A model generated the notes under the pieces. It had not been told where the DNA came from. It ran no database searches and worked only from the letters and a program-made list of their open reading frames with translations. 64,000 nucleotides of DNA, from the NCBI RefSeq assembly GCF_032854445.1, contig NC_088300.1, positions 65,694,984 to 65,758,983 of the forward strand, given 5' to 3'. Position numbers and translations under genes: made by a program. Position 1 is the first letter of the stretch. Every line of letters starts with the position of its first letter. Shown one piece after another: positions 46,208 through 59,370 of this stretch. Origin of the DNA: Liolophura sinensis. Taxonomy: Eukaryota > Mollusca > Polyplacophora > Chitonida > Chitonidae.

Positions 46208-46475
46208 AATGAAGTTTTACGACGGAAAACAAAGTTACAAAAGTTAAGTGTCCGATGTCAACAAGCGCCTTGCTGTCACTCCACAAATACTTCCGGTTCA
46301 AGAAGATGCACTGAATAACTTTAATGGTTTTGAAAATTGAATTAAGCTACATCGTCCATTTGATTATCTGAAATAAATACAAGGAATATTCTCTGTCGCG
46401 CTATCTCATATTTTATTTTATCTATTTAAAGGCTGAGTTTATTTCGTGTGCGGTGTAGTAGCGGGAAATATGGCC
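46208..46475. promoter_or_regulatory. Short bidirectional promoter region between ADPGK and ANAPC1
   Basis: The ADPGK start (minus) and the likely ANAPC1 first exon (plus) are about 260 bases apart, head to head. The interval holds ACTTCCGG (about 46289-46296, ETS-like) and GCGGGAAA (46461-46468, E2F-like) running into AATATGGCC (YY1-like). There is no TATA box. An E2F-like site next to the start of a mitotic gene is biologically reasonable, but function is inferred from motif matches only. Confidence 0.5.
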
Positions 46476-46539
46476 AAACGACTAGATTTTGGTTTTGGAA
46501 GAAGAAAGACGCTGTAATGCTATAACTGTCGTGATCCAG
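46470..46539 (+). other. Putative ANAPC1 non-coding first exon with a 15-codon uORF
   Basis: GTGATCCAG|GTAAAG offers a donor after 46539, and the ANAPC1 coding exon opens with an acceptor (CTTTCCAG, ending 47717). Between the promoter motifs and the donor lies ATG at 46470, followed by 15 codons and TAA at 46515-46517. If transcription starts upstream of 46470 this is an upstream ORF. The transcription start is not visible. Confidence 0.4.
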
Positions 46540-46710
46540 GTAAAGATTAAACACAATATTTTGCCCTCGTGGCGAAAAACACTGGTAGGTGACACTTACA
46601 GTTTTGGTCTTGTGCCGATGTTAATGATTCTGTCATGCAATGTAGATTACAACAACAACAACAACACAGAAAGACTCCGACTCTCGACCCCAACAGGTCC
46701 CGGCCGATTA

Positions 46711-47340
46711 TCTTTGTTATCGAACAAGTCTTGTGCCAATAAAAGACACCACCCTAAAGACCTGGTTTCCCCAGGAGCTTGACTCTAGTCCAATCTCGTC
46801 TTTTCACACATGATACTGCACGACATATAGACGATATTTCTACTAGGGGTAGATAAAAGCTCCGCACCCATCGCACCGAACTGTACTGTCCGCTATATGA
46901 CATGGTTGTCCGTAATCCCTGTCCATTTCTCCGTTCGATGCATGTCAGTTTCGTGATAAGACCCGAAAGACTCCAACTCCTTTTGTTATACTGGCCTAGC
47001 GTTTTTGGGGTCTCGACATTAATAGTATTGGTTGTGTAGGCAATGAAGTCCCAAGCCAATATTCTTTGATATCTAATATGTCGCATGTGAATAAGTCACA
47101 AACGAACCTAAAGCCTGCTTTCCACACTCACTTCACTGCCACCATATTTCTCTACTGGCTTTAGAATAGATTTATTATAGCCTTGAAGGCTTCCATGGCA
47201 CACACTCCTCAGCTACTGCCGCCATCTTGACCAGCCATGTGCATGTCTTGCTTCATTTGGTGGCGGTGTGGTAGGTGGGGAAAGCTGGTCTTTAGGTTGG
47301 TGTCTTTTATTTGCACAAGACTTATTCGATAGTAAAGGAA
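46711..47340. mobile_element. ~630-bp segment bounded by ~62-bp inverted repeats (ANAPC1 intron 1)
   Basis: The left arm, 46711-46772, reads TATCGAACAAGTCTTGTGCC, AATAAAAGACACCACCCTAA, AGACCTGGTTTCCCC. The right arm, 47278-47340, is its reverse complement with a handful of mismatches. The interior has no recognisable transposase. It could be a non-autonomous DNA element or a local inverted duplication; no target duplication is clear. Confidence 0.6.
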
Positions 47341-47784
47341 ATGGGCCTGGGTCTTGAATATTAATATAACATCGTTGAATATGAAATTAACACTGTTAGC
47401 ATAGAGACTAAAACGACGCTGTTCCAGTATAAGAAAAGGAGTTAGAGTGTTTCAGTGCTATTTAGTGAAATGCTTCACCTTGCAAGCGTGCACTGAACCA
47501 AAACTTCTCTAAAGTTTGGTATGTTTTAGGCATATGAAAAGTGAAGTAGGCCTGTGATAATCAGGCATTAATGATCCACCTTACAATTCTTTACTAGCGT
47601 CAACTAATTAGGCTTACCACGTTTTCTTATCAGACAAATTTTTCCGGAAATTTTCAGCTATAAATAATCAAAATTAATAAGTCAACCTCTACAGACTGTA
47701 AGTTATTCTCTTTCCAGTTTTATGTGGTTTACCCCCTGGAGCTGGGTTAGAAGCTCTCAAGTCGCCACCCTGGCTCCAGATGAT

Positions 47785-50700
47785 ATGATAGCGGCCTATG
47801 GAACCCAGGACTTTGTGCCGTTCGGGAGGGACTATGTTTCGCAGCATCCTGGGGGAGTTCAGCTTCAGGTGAGGAACAGCCTGACCTCTGCTGAACATGG
47901 CCTGCCGCTCGTCAAGTCCTTCACAGACATCTCCATCTCGGGCAAGGCAAGTGAAAAGGTGAGCTATAGTGCATAGTCCTTCAAACTGAATGGAAATAAT
48001 GACAACAGTGTCAAATACATATAGCTGTCATCGTCAAACACACCGCACTAAACCATATTAAAAAAAACAAACCTTAAAGTGTTTTATAGAATAAATACCT
48101 TCATTTAATTTGTTATCATCTCAGTAAAGGACCTTGTTGTCTGTATGAGAATGAATAAATTATGCATAGGCCAGTAAAATGCCGAGGTGGTTAGAGTCAC
48201 AGAGCGGTGCAGGGACCCAGGAGCCTGTCGCCAATGGGGTCATGCTGGCTTCCTCTCCGGCCAGGTGTAGGAAGGTCTGCAACAACCTTAGGGTAGTTGT
48301 GGGTTTCTCTGGGCTTTGCTCGTTTTCCTCCCACCAGAATGCTGTTGTATAAGTGAAATATATTTTTGAGTACAGCATCAAACTCCCATCAGATATATAA
48401 ATATATACCAGTACTAGCATTTCAGCATTATGTTTGGAAGAATGAAGAATGTATGTATATGATCTTTTTCAAATATCGTATTATTTATGCTGATCTGTTC
48501 AGAAGGAGAGATGGCAATTCAGATGTGAAGATAGTGACACAGACGGAGTTCATAGTGAAGAGCTGTACGTGAATGGCAAAACCACTGTGTGGAGCCGAGG
48601 AGGTTCTGATGGGTCTCGTAAAGTTATCAAAGCATTCACGGTGGAGACACCAGTCCTCCAGGTGGGTGTCAGATCAATGCCAGATTTTGGTCAAGAGAGT
48701 TATCATTATCACAATTCAGAGGAAATTTTATGATCTGATTGGTTTATCCACCGTAGATAAGATACTACATTTGCCAATAGGAGAGGAATACAGCCTCAAG
48801 TGTTGGATACAGTATTGTCTCTGCTTAACCAAGATCCTGAGTGGGGCCTTATGCTCTTCTGTGTGAACCATGATATCAGTTTCTTTCACACGATGGCAAA
48901 GCATTTGTAAAAAGACAACATGCTTTGGCTGACATACTGATATTAATTCAAAGAAAGTTGTCCTTAATACTCTTTGCTGTGGTGAATTTGTTATAAAAAC
49001 ACAGTGCATGGGTATATGGTCTGATATTTCGTCACAGGCTTGTGAAAATATTGATCTTCTGGTGACAAAATATCGTATATCCACACAACATGCTGGTCCA
49101 ACTTATAGTATGGTATAATATACCTGAGAAATGAGGTGAATGATCTGTGAATATTCCTGTTTGAATGCATGATGTTATATTTTGGAATTCGAATAATACT
49201 GATGGTTTTATTGGGTCATTCTTCTCTCTTCTAGGCTGAATGGTGTAATTTTATTCTTCCTACCTCTGGAGATGCACGTAGCAGTGACCTACCTGACACT
49301 GAATCAACAGGTATTAATATAAATTATACTGTATTCGATGAAAAATTTCAGCCCAGTATCTTACCAACAACCTGGTTTGATAATTCGGGTGTGATAGGTG
49401 AGACAGATCTTTGTCAACCTCAGCTACTGCTGTGTATATGTGAAAAGGGGCCTCTGTGGCTCAGTTGGTTAGTGCGCTAGCGCAGCATAATGGCTGTCAC
49501 CAATGGGGTCTCTGTGAGTTCAAGTCCAGCTCTTGCTGGCTTCCTCTCTGACCGCCTTGTGGGAAATTCTGCCAGCAACCTGAAGATGTTTCTGGATTTC
49601 CCCCAGGCTCTGCCTGGTTTCCTCCACCATAATGCTGGCCGCCGTGAAAGTGAAATATTCTTGAGTACGGCGTAAAACACTAATGAAATAAATAAATACA
49701 TGTAAAAAGTTGAGAGTTCAACTAGTGTCATTTTGTGTGTATATGTGTAAAATATTTATTCCTTGTAGCCTGGAAAATGTAAATTTTGGGCCAGGAAAAA
49801 CCTGGAAATTTTAGATTTTTAAGCTGTGAATGCCATCGGCTTTGTTTAGCTCATACCTGGAACAAACACATTCAGTCAGACCTTAAATATATCAGATGCT
49901 ATAGTTGGATAATATAGAAAGCTTATTGAAATGCCGTCTCGGTAGCTGCATACTTTAACTTTAGCTTGGTGATACAAACATGTTATTGTACATACATCGG
50001 CTGATTCTGTTGAATTTTTTGCTTTCAGCTGTTGTGCAGCGCTGTGTCTGTATAGTGGAATCCACCACAGTGAGTGTGTTCACTGAACACGGAGAAGATT
50101 ACATCATTACTCTACCATTCCAGGTATTCATAGCACTTCATAGCCTCATAGAAAAATCAGTTTGCCACATTTTTGCCCCCAAAAATTACATGGGCCATCA
50201 TTAAAAAATTCCTTGTTGTGGGTAACCAAACCCTATCAGAAAAATTAATGTTGGTGAATATTTTTTTTAATTCTTTTTAATGAAAAGATGTAATTTGAAT
50301 GTATAAAACACGTATAAAAAAAAAAGTGAAAAAGGAATTCAACCAAAATCCCCAAAAGGATTAAGAGCTGGGGTTTTTTTTAGGGTCGGTCATGTTATCC
50401 CCATCGAACATATTTTTAATGATTGTTTAAGGCCATTGCTGACAGACTGTCAATGGTTTCTGTCCACTAGTCTTTGAGACTGTAGGTGTGAATTCAGCTC
50501 CTGGTGGAGTGGGTGCATTCCTGAATCCAGCTCCTGCTGGTGAAGACTGCAGGTCTGAATCCAGTGCCGGTAAGAGTGTCAGCCTCCTGAACTCAGCTCC
50601 TGCTGGTGAGGCTGCAGGTCTGAATCCAGCGCCAGTAAGATTGTCAGCCTCCTGAATTCAGCTCCTGCAGATGAGGCTATAGACTTGAACTCAGCTCCTG

Positions 50701-53700
50701 CTGGCAAGACTGCAGGCCTGAATCCAGTACCAGCAAGATTGTCAGCCCCCTGAACCCAGCTCTTGCTTGTGAGGCTATAGACTTGAACTCAGCTCCTGCT
50801 GGTGAGGCTGCAGGTCTGAATCCAGCGCCGGCAAGAGTGTCAGCCTCCTGAACCCAGCTCTTGCTTGTGAGGCTATAGACTTGAACTCAGCTCCTGCTGG
50901 TGAGACTGCAGGTCTGAATCCAGCGCCGGTAAGAGTGTCAGCCTCCTGAACCCAGCTCTTGCTGGTGAGGCTATTGACTTGAAATCAGCTCCTGCTGGTG
51001 AGACTGCAGGCCTGAATCCAGCGCCGGTAAGAGCGTCAGCCTCCTGAATCCAGCTCCTGCTGGTGAGGCTATTGACTTGAACTCAGCTCCTGCTGGTGAG
51101 ACTGCAGGTCTGAATCCAGCGCCAGTAAGCGTGTCAGCCCCCTGAACCCAGCTGCTGCTGGTGAGGCTATAGACTTGAACTCAGCTCCTGCTGGTGGGAC
51201 TGCAGGTCTGAATCCAACACCGGTAAGAGTGTCAGCCTCCTGACTCCAGCTCCTGCTGGTGAGACTATAGACTTGAACTCAGCTTCTGCTGGTGAGACTG
51301 CAGGTCTGAATCCAGCACCAGAAAGAGTGTCAGCCTCCTGACTCCAGCTCCTGCTGGTGAGACTATAGACTTGAACTCAGCTCCTGCTGGTGAGACTGCA
51401 GGTCTGAATCCAACACCGGTAAGAATGTCAGCCTCCTGAACCCAGCTCCTGCTGGTGAGACTATAGACTTGAACTCAGCTCCTGCTGGTGAGGCTATAGA
51501 CTTGAACTCAGCTCCTGCTGGTGAGACTGCAGGTCTGAATCCAGCGCCAGTAAGAGTGTCAGCCTCCTGAACCCAGCTCCTGCTGGTGAGACTATAGACT
51601 TGAACTCAGCTCCTGCTGGTGAGACTGCAGGTCTGAATCCAACACCGGTAAGAGTGTCAGCCTCCTGACTCCAGCTCCTGCTGGTGAGACTATAGACTTG
51701 AACTCAGCTTCTGCTGGTGAGACTACAGGTCTGAATCCAGCACCAGAAAGAGTGTCAGCCCCCTGAACCCAGCTCATGCTGGTGAGGCTATAGACTTGAA
51801 CTCAGCTCCTGCTGGTGATGCTATAGACTTGAACTCAGCTCCTGCTGGTGAGACTGCAGGCCTGAATCCAGCGCCAGTAAGAGTGTCAGCCTCCTGAACG
51901 CAGCTCCTGCTGGTGAGGCTATAGACTTGAACTCAGCTCCTGCTGGTGAGACTGCAGGCCTGAATCCAGCGCCAGTAAGAGTGTCAGCCTCCTGAACGCA
52001 GCTCCTGCTGGTGAGGCTATAGACTTGAACTCAGCTCCTGCTGGTGATGCTATAGACTTGAACTCAGCTCCTGCTGGTGAGACTGCAGGCCTGAATCCAG
52101 CACCGGTAATATTGTCAGCCTCCTGAACCCAGCTCTTGCTGGTGAGGCTATAGACGAACTCAGCTCCTGCTGGTGAGACAGTAGGCCTGAATCCAGCACC
52201 GGTAAGAGTGTCAGCCTCCTGAACCCAGCTCTTTCTGGTGAGGCTATAGACTTGAATCCAGCTCCTGCTGGTGGGACTGCAGGCCTGAATCCAGCACCGG
52301 TAAGATTGTCAGCCTCCTGAACCCAGTTCTTGCTGGTAAGGCTACAGGCTTGAATACAGCTCCTGCTGGTGGGGCTGCAGATGGGAATCCAGCTTTAACT
52401 TGTAAGGCTCCTGCTTTTGGTCTGTTAAGCATAAATGTTAACATCTATAAGCGTTTTTGAGTGTTGATTACAGCACTGTTCTCTACTGCTCACTGTTTAT
52501 GCTTTGCATTTATGAAACTTACTACATGCAATTGATGATTTATTATGAATTTCTTTAAGGTCACCAATTGTTCTGTTATAAAGAATGGATTGTTGTTTGA
52601 AAGAATTGTGCCACATTCAGAAATCACTTCACCACGAAAGTAAGTATCCCAATGAAATACAGGTAATTAGAATGTTGTACGTCTTTTGCAAATGGCTGGA
52701 AAAGTGATTGAAGAGGCTTTGTCAGAGATTTTTAGCAAAAATTGATCAGTGTAAATCCAATCAAATTTTTGGTGTTATCTTAATGTAACCCAAATAGTTA
52801 CATTTCACAAAATATCAGCATAGTCTGGTACGCGTGTTCATGTTCAAAATAAGTAATAAAGTTCCTGAAATTTATAAATTGTGTTGCATTATAAATTTTT
52901 CAAAATTAAAAATTTTGTTTGACTATCGAATGTGGAGATTTTTGGCAGCCTCATAACTTATAAAAGAACCGTTACATTTTTGCATAGTTTTGAGCAATTA
53001 AAATTTTAAAGAAATAACCAAATAAATAGGCAAAATGGTAGCATGGTGTAACCTGTAAAGGTTCCGATTGGCTGATGGTCGACAAAGTGCTCTGGGAAAA
53101 TGAATAATCCTTACATATTTTTTTTAACCTACAGAAATGTCCCAACTCAGACAACTATATTCAGTATGTTGCACCCACTGGATGAAGTGGCTCCTGTCAT
53201 TACGAGGACAGGTAAGCAGCCCAACCTGTGTAACTCATGTGTATTAAAAACGACAACATCTGGTTACATCTGTTGTACTTGTCAAAAGTTTTAACAGTTG
53301 TGTTTTGCATAGCCCACATTGAACTGAGTGAAAGGTTGTATTTGTCAGGTTCAGAGTTACAAAGGACATTAATATCAAGTTAGGGGCTGGACTGTCTGTG
53401 TTGACTTCTGGGCTCTGTTGAAGGTTTCTGGACATTGACCAGCAATGTGACATGTTTAGATGTGGTTTACCTGAAGCTTTACATAAGGAGATTTCCAATG
53501 ATCTTACCTGTTTACAGCATGCAAAATTTTAATTGATTTTGAAAACAGATTTTCTCTATCTGGCTTTATTTGATTTTACTCCTACATCAAATGTGAGCAC
53601 ATCACTAATTTGCTGTATATTAGAAGAGGGGATATAATGTTTGAATGAACCCATGATATGTTTCCCATATGTGTAACTTCCTGCTTTATAAGCAGAATAC

Positions 53701-56700
53701 TTGTTATTTTCCAGTTTCTGGTGCGACACCAAAGATTTCCTACCTGACTGACACCAGTCAGCATATAGTGTTCACCAGCTTGTCTCCTTCCTTGGCCTTG
53801 ACCTATGACACCATGGTGGGATTTCATTCTGTCTGGAGTGTCAGGAGGGCCAAACAAGAGGTGAGATGTATAGTGTTTTTGTCGATGGAATTTTGCATAT
53901 GCTTGTTGACACTTAAACTATTGAAACACAGTGTCAGTTGAATGTTTGTCTGCTAAGAGGTGAAGATGAATGTCAGTGGTTTTCTTCCATACGTGAATCT
54001 GACTGCTGTTGTGTACATGTGAAGTATTGGGCCTGATACGTGCATCAGATACATGAATACATGTAGATCAGCATTTTAAAACCAAGCATAAATTTTACTT
54101 ACTACGGTATTCTGGTAAATGATGGCTTTTCTGGCTCAGATTGTTAAAGCACTGACTCGCTGCAACTATCGATGATTTAAACTGTGAGGTTGCATGTTCG
54201 AATCCAGCCCTCAATGTTTCTTCCGTGGCTTTTCAGTGCAGTACCGGGTCCAGGGTGGTGGTGGACACTGGGCACTCATGTTTCCCCCACCCATAAACCT
54301 GACCACATTCATATTTGAACAGTTTTTGATTACAGCATTAAACACAGCTGTCAGTCAGCATTAAACACCACCCTCACTGGCAGCCGATCTGACCCTTGAC
54401 CATTGATGTTGCATGCTGGCTCTTGTTAGTCATGTTAGTATTGCTGTGGATTCAAGTCTTGGAGGTTTGGCAGGAAGCTGTGGTGGTTTTCTCCACCTGT
54501 ACAAATTGTTGCCATTGTCTGATTGAAAAATTGCTCAGATTGATAAATACCAAGCTAGTAAATAGATTACATGGATGGAGTAGGTATCTGTCTGTAGGGT
54601 TTTTACCCTTGGGCTGGAATATAGGCCTAATGGTATTGTAGCGATCAGCATATGTTTATCCATTTTCTTGTTATAAACACTCTATCTGCTGAATGTCCGT
54701 GGGAAGGTCTACCAGCAACCTGCGGATGGTCGTGGGTTTCCCCTGGGCTCATCCCGGCTTCCTCCCACCATAATGCTGGCCGCAGTCGTATAAGTGAAAT
54801 ATTCTTGAGTATTGCGTAAAACACCAATCAAATAAATAAATAAATCTATCAACTGAACAGTTCACACCAAATTCCTCCAACTTACCACACACTTTGTCTT
54901 ATGTATAAAGGTCTGCTAGACACCTGCAGATAGTGATGTGTTTTCCCCGGGCTATGCCCAGTTTCCTCACACCACATTGATGGCCCTCCTCATATAAGTG
55001 AAATATTCTCAAGTATGAGGTAAAACACCAATTTAATGAATAAACATGTTGTTCTTTCACACTTGATTCAGTCGTTGATTCCAATTATGGATGACTTTTC
55101 ACTGGTTTGTAGGAGGTGTACAGCGCTACTGGACTATGGGATAGTACCAGCTACTATCACCCAGGGATCGGCACACCAGCAGCAGGCTACAACGTGTCCA
55201 GCTCAAACAACTCTCGCTTCACGCTCTCCAGTCAGTCACCCAGTATGTCACCGTTACGCAGCTATTCCGGTCATCAGCTAAACTCTCCCATGGGCATGTC
55301 CAAATCGCGTAGTCCAGCCTGCTCATACTTCCCACCGAGGTTAGATATCATGTACAGTTATGTACAGTTTATTTATTTATTTATTTATTTGATTGGTGTG
55401 TTACATCGTACTCAAGAATATTTCACTTATACGATGGCAGCCAGCATTATGTATGTACGGTTTATCACGTTTTGATGCATGTACATATAAGTGGGGCCTC
55501 CGTGGATCAGTTGGTTAGCGCGTTAGTGCAGCGTAATGACCCAGGGGCCTCTCATCAATGCTGTCACTGTGAGTTCAAGTCCAGCTCATGCTGGCTTCCA
55601 TCATGAGCTGGCAGACCTTCCCACATATGGCCATGGGTTTCCCCCGGGCATTGCCTCCCACTAAGATGGTGGCATCCGTCGTATAAGTGAAATATTCTTG
55701 AGTTCAGCCTAAAACATCAATCAAATAAATAAATAAATGTACACATAAATAATGCATTGCGTACACTGGAAAAGTTATTGCTGTTCCTAGGCACACCATA
55801 AACCTGACTGCCAATCACATAAGTGAAAATCCTTATGTCAGTCAAATAATAATAATAAAATTTGTAAATTTTCAGGGTTGAACATGACTGAGTTCATAGT
55901 TTTTAGACTGTGTATTTTGCACTCCTCTTAAAAGGCTTAGATGTTAAGCATTATCTGTTTTCTCACTTACACATATTTTCCATAAAATAATAGAATATGT
56001 AATATTTATGTATCCATACAATTCTACAATAGTACTATGCGGTAAAAAAAGAAAAGTTAATTTGTCATTTGTTTCCTGAAAAATTCAACCATTGTCACCT
56101 GGCTTGTGTCATCAGCTAGACGGTACAAAAAATTTTTTTTTTCTAATTTCTCTCCTTAGTCTTTACATTGATTGTGTTGCCCGGGTTTTTTCTTTTTTCA
56201 GTCGCACCCAGTCGCCCTCTGTGACCACTGGTAACATGTTTAGGATTGACACCCCCATCCCCCAGGGTCGTTCTCCAGTGGCCTTTCATCGCACTCCAGC
56301 AGGGTCGCAGAATGTGTCACTGATCAATGAGAGCCTGACAGAGTGGGTGGAACCCCTGGCCCCTGAAGTTTGCCTAGATCAGTTATGGACTGAACCAGCC
56401 CCTGCCATCAGGTTACCACACCCCTTTTATCTGTCTGCACAAAATTTACAATGGTAGAAACGCTACTGAAAGATATAAAAACCTAGTTGGATGGTTTTGC
56501 TTTCTCCACAAGGACTCCCAAAAATCACACAGCCCAATAGTTTGGCATTTGCACATAAAATTTTCATGGCTTTGTGCTTTCAAACTACTGAATTGTTAAT
56601 GAACTGAAATGTGGTGTTAGCAAATTTTTAAGCTTCATTCGGCCGTTTGATCAAGATAATATCAAATGTTTTCATGTGATTAATTAAACTTAAAGGACTC

Positions 56701-58364
56701 CACGAAAATTCTAAGATCCAACATTGAATATGGTGTGCATGTGTTACTTTGTTAGGGTGTGATGGTTTTATGTGAACATTGTCTGTTTTCCTGCAGTTTA
56801 TGTAAATGACTGAACTGCGTGTTCGCAAATGTAACAGTCTACACCATACATCGTGGTCAGCCTGTAAACTATGCACAACCCCTTTTCCCCCCTGCCCCCC
56901 CACCCCCCTCAACTGTAAAACACATTATATTGGTTGCATTTTTTCCTTTGTTTATAAACGACAGAGTTGCTTGTACTGTGAAACAAATTGTTAGGTCTGT
57001 TAGATATTTTATGATACCTACATATTATTGTGTGTACATTATTGTATCAACAGAGATGGACCCTTGGGACAAGCCTCTAAAGCCTTTCTCTCCGAAGATA
57101 TTTGTGGACAGAAGTTCCTGTGTTTTCTTGTCAGCCACAGAAACCAACTTCGGTAATTGTCTTAAATTATGACACGATAACACTGACTTGCATATAATTT
57201 TATTGAAAAAAGTGATCTGTCATATTATTAAAATAAACTGTTAACTTTAGTAGAAGATTGACTGGTGCTTTGTTACCAGTATATTAAAAAAAATGCGAAT
57301 CAGTGCCCATTCAAAAAAATGTTAAAGAAGTGATTCTGTGGCAATATTTGTAAATCTCTGACTCTGTTCTTATGAGAGAATCGTTTTGTCTCTTTGTACC
57401 ACCTCTGTTTACCTGTGTCCTCAGGTGTTATATTTGCTTGCTACAGGTGTGTCAAGTTTGGGGAGAGCAATGACAGAAGTCAGCTGATATTTGGGTCCAT
57501 GTGTACAATACAAGCCAAAGATGCTGTTCCTATACAGGTAATGGTGAACTGTGCATGTGGGTTTGCATTGAAATTGACAGAGGAACAGTTTCCCAGAATA
57601 TTATGGACAGTGTTTATATTTTCCAAAAATAAAACAAATGAAGCAACAAAATCTCTGTTAGTTTTTGTGATGAAAGTTTTATCTTCATGGTTTCTCAAAC
57701 TAATAAGTCTTGAATTGTGTGTCAAAATATATAACATGCATGTTCACATAGAAGTATAAGAAAGCTAAAATATGAAGGAAGGTTCGTCAGATAGGCTACT
57801 GAAAACTCTGAATAAGAATACTTTCATTTTTATCTGTTTCTTTTATAGATTTTTTTGAAAAGAGGTGAAAGGTATTCCGATATTTAAATTCAACGGTTGT
57901 CTTTTCGAGCCATACTGACAGTATCTATGAACCCTGACGTCACATCACTTTGTTTTCCTGATGATGACCAGAAAGAAGGCATTTTTGAGAACATTATTTC
58001 AGTAATCTTTTACTCGTGGGTAAAAAGAGTTATTCCAACATTCATTGTCGTGACTAGGGTTCGAGAAACTTACTGTCATGTCAGAGTTCCTAAACTGTAA
58101 TAGTATGGTCCATAAAGCCCAGCTTACAATTCAAACGTTTGAACGCCTTTAACTCTCTTCTGAAAAAATCTTAAAAAATAAATGAAAGTATATTTATGCA
58201 TAGTTTTAAGTGGTCTATTAAGTGATGCCTACTTTGATTTTTAAAGGTATTATCTTTTAAGTATCCTGGCATGAAAATTTAGTTGAGAAGATTTATGTAC
58301 TATGATTATAGAGGGTATGTATGTTGATTATACAAGCATAATTCATGGCCCGAAATATTTTCCT

Positions 58365-58399
<35 letters not shown>

Positions 58400-59325
58400 A
58401 AATTCATGTTTTATGAAGTGTGCTAACATTAATTTGTTGTATTGGCCTTACAGGAATTGTCCTTGATTCTAGTGCTGGACATGTATGGACACATGATTTT
58501 ATACTCTGGCTCCACCAAGGTATTACACTTACCCTTAGAGCTTACTGCATTGCCATTAAAAATGATACGAAAAGAGCATAATATGTATATTCTCGTATCA
58601 GGAAAATGTCTACATGCTGTATCGTAGTGGAATTGTGAATGAACAATAGGCAAGGTAAGCAGACCTTACATTATTTTTTTATTTCCACTCTACCACAGCA
58701 GAAATGGGGGGTTGGGGGTGTGGTCGTATACTGAAACCACCCTGGCGGTTCATTAGTAGACATGAGTTTGTCCATGCATTGCCTTCCAAACTACTGCGCT
58801 GATTTCAATGAAACTTACCATACATCTTGTCTATCATCTGAACTTATGCACGGTTAAGTTTATTTTCATAATTTTTCTTTGTATTCAGATTTTGTCCTTG
58901 CAACTCTTTGTAAAGTACTGAGCCTGTTCTAATTTTTTTTAAAATTTTAACACAGCTATCTGAAAGTGATTGTATCACATACATGTTAAGAGAATTGATC
59001 ATATCCTTATTTTGACAACTTTATATGTACTGGTCTTTAGCTGTGATGGAGTAAAATTCTATTTACTTACAAGTCTGTCACTAGTGCTTCTGCTTTAGGT
59101 ATAGGTTTAGCTTTAATTGTAGGGTTACAATTGTATTTTTCTCTTATTTTACCTGACTTTACCTTAGTAATTCCATCAGAATATGTTGTCCCTAAGACCC
59201 AAAACTTACTCTGGCTGCCCTACATATTGGCCAAAAAGTGCCATTTTGTAGGCAAATGAAGATAATAAAACATTTGTGCTGAAACCTTCCAATTAGGATA
59301 GTATTCCACCTTCCAAACAAACTTC

Positions 59326-59370
<45 letters not shown>

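Noticed and set aside
48728-49084. 118-codon minus-strand ORF
   Set aside because: Lies in an ANAPC1 intron, antisense, with no homology recognised.
51592-52444. Minus-strand ORFs rich in SPAEAEF/SPAGAG repeats
   Set aside because: They arise from the ~100-bp minisatellite periodicity inside an ANAPC1 intron; no start context or homology.
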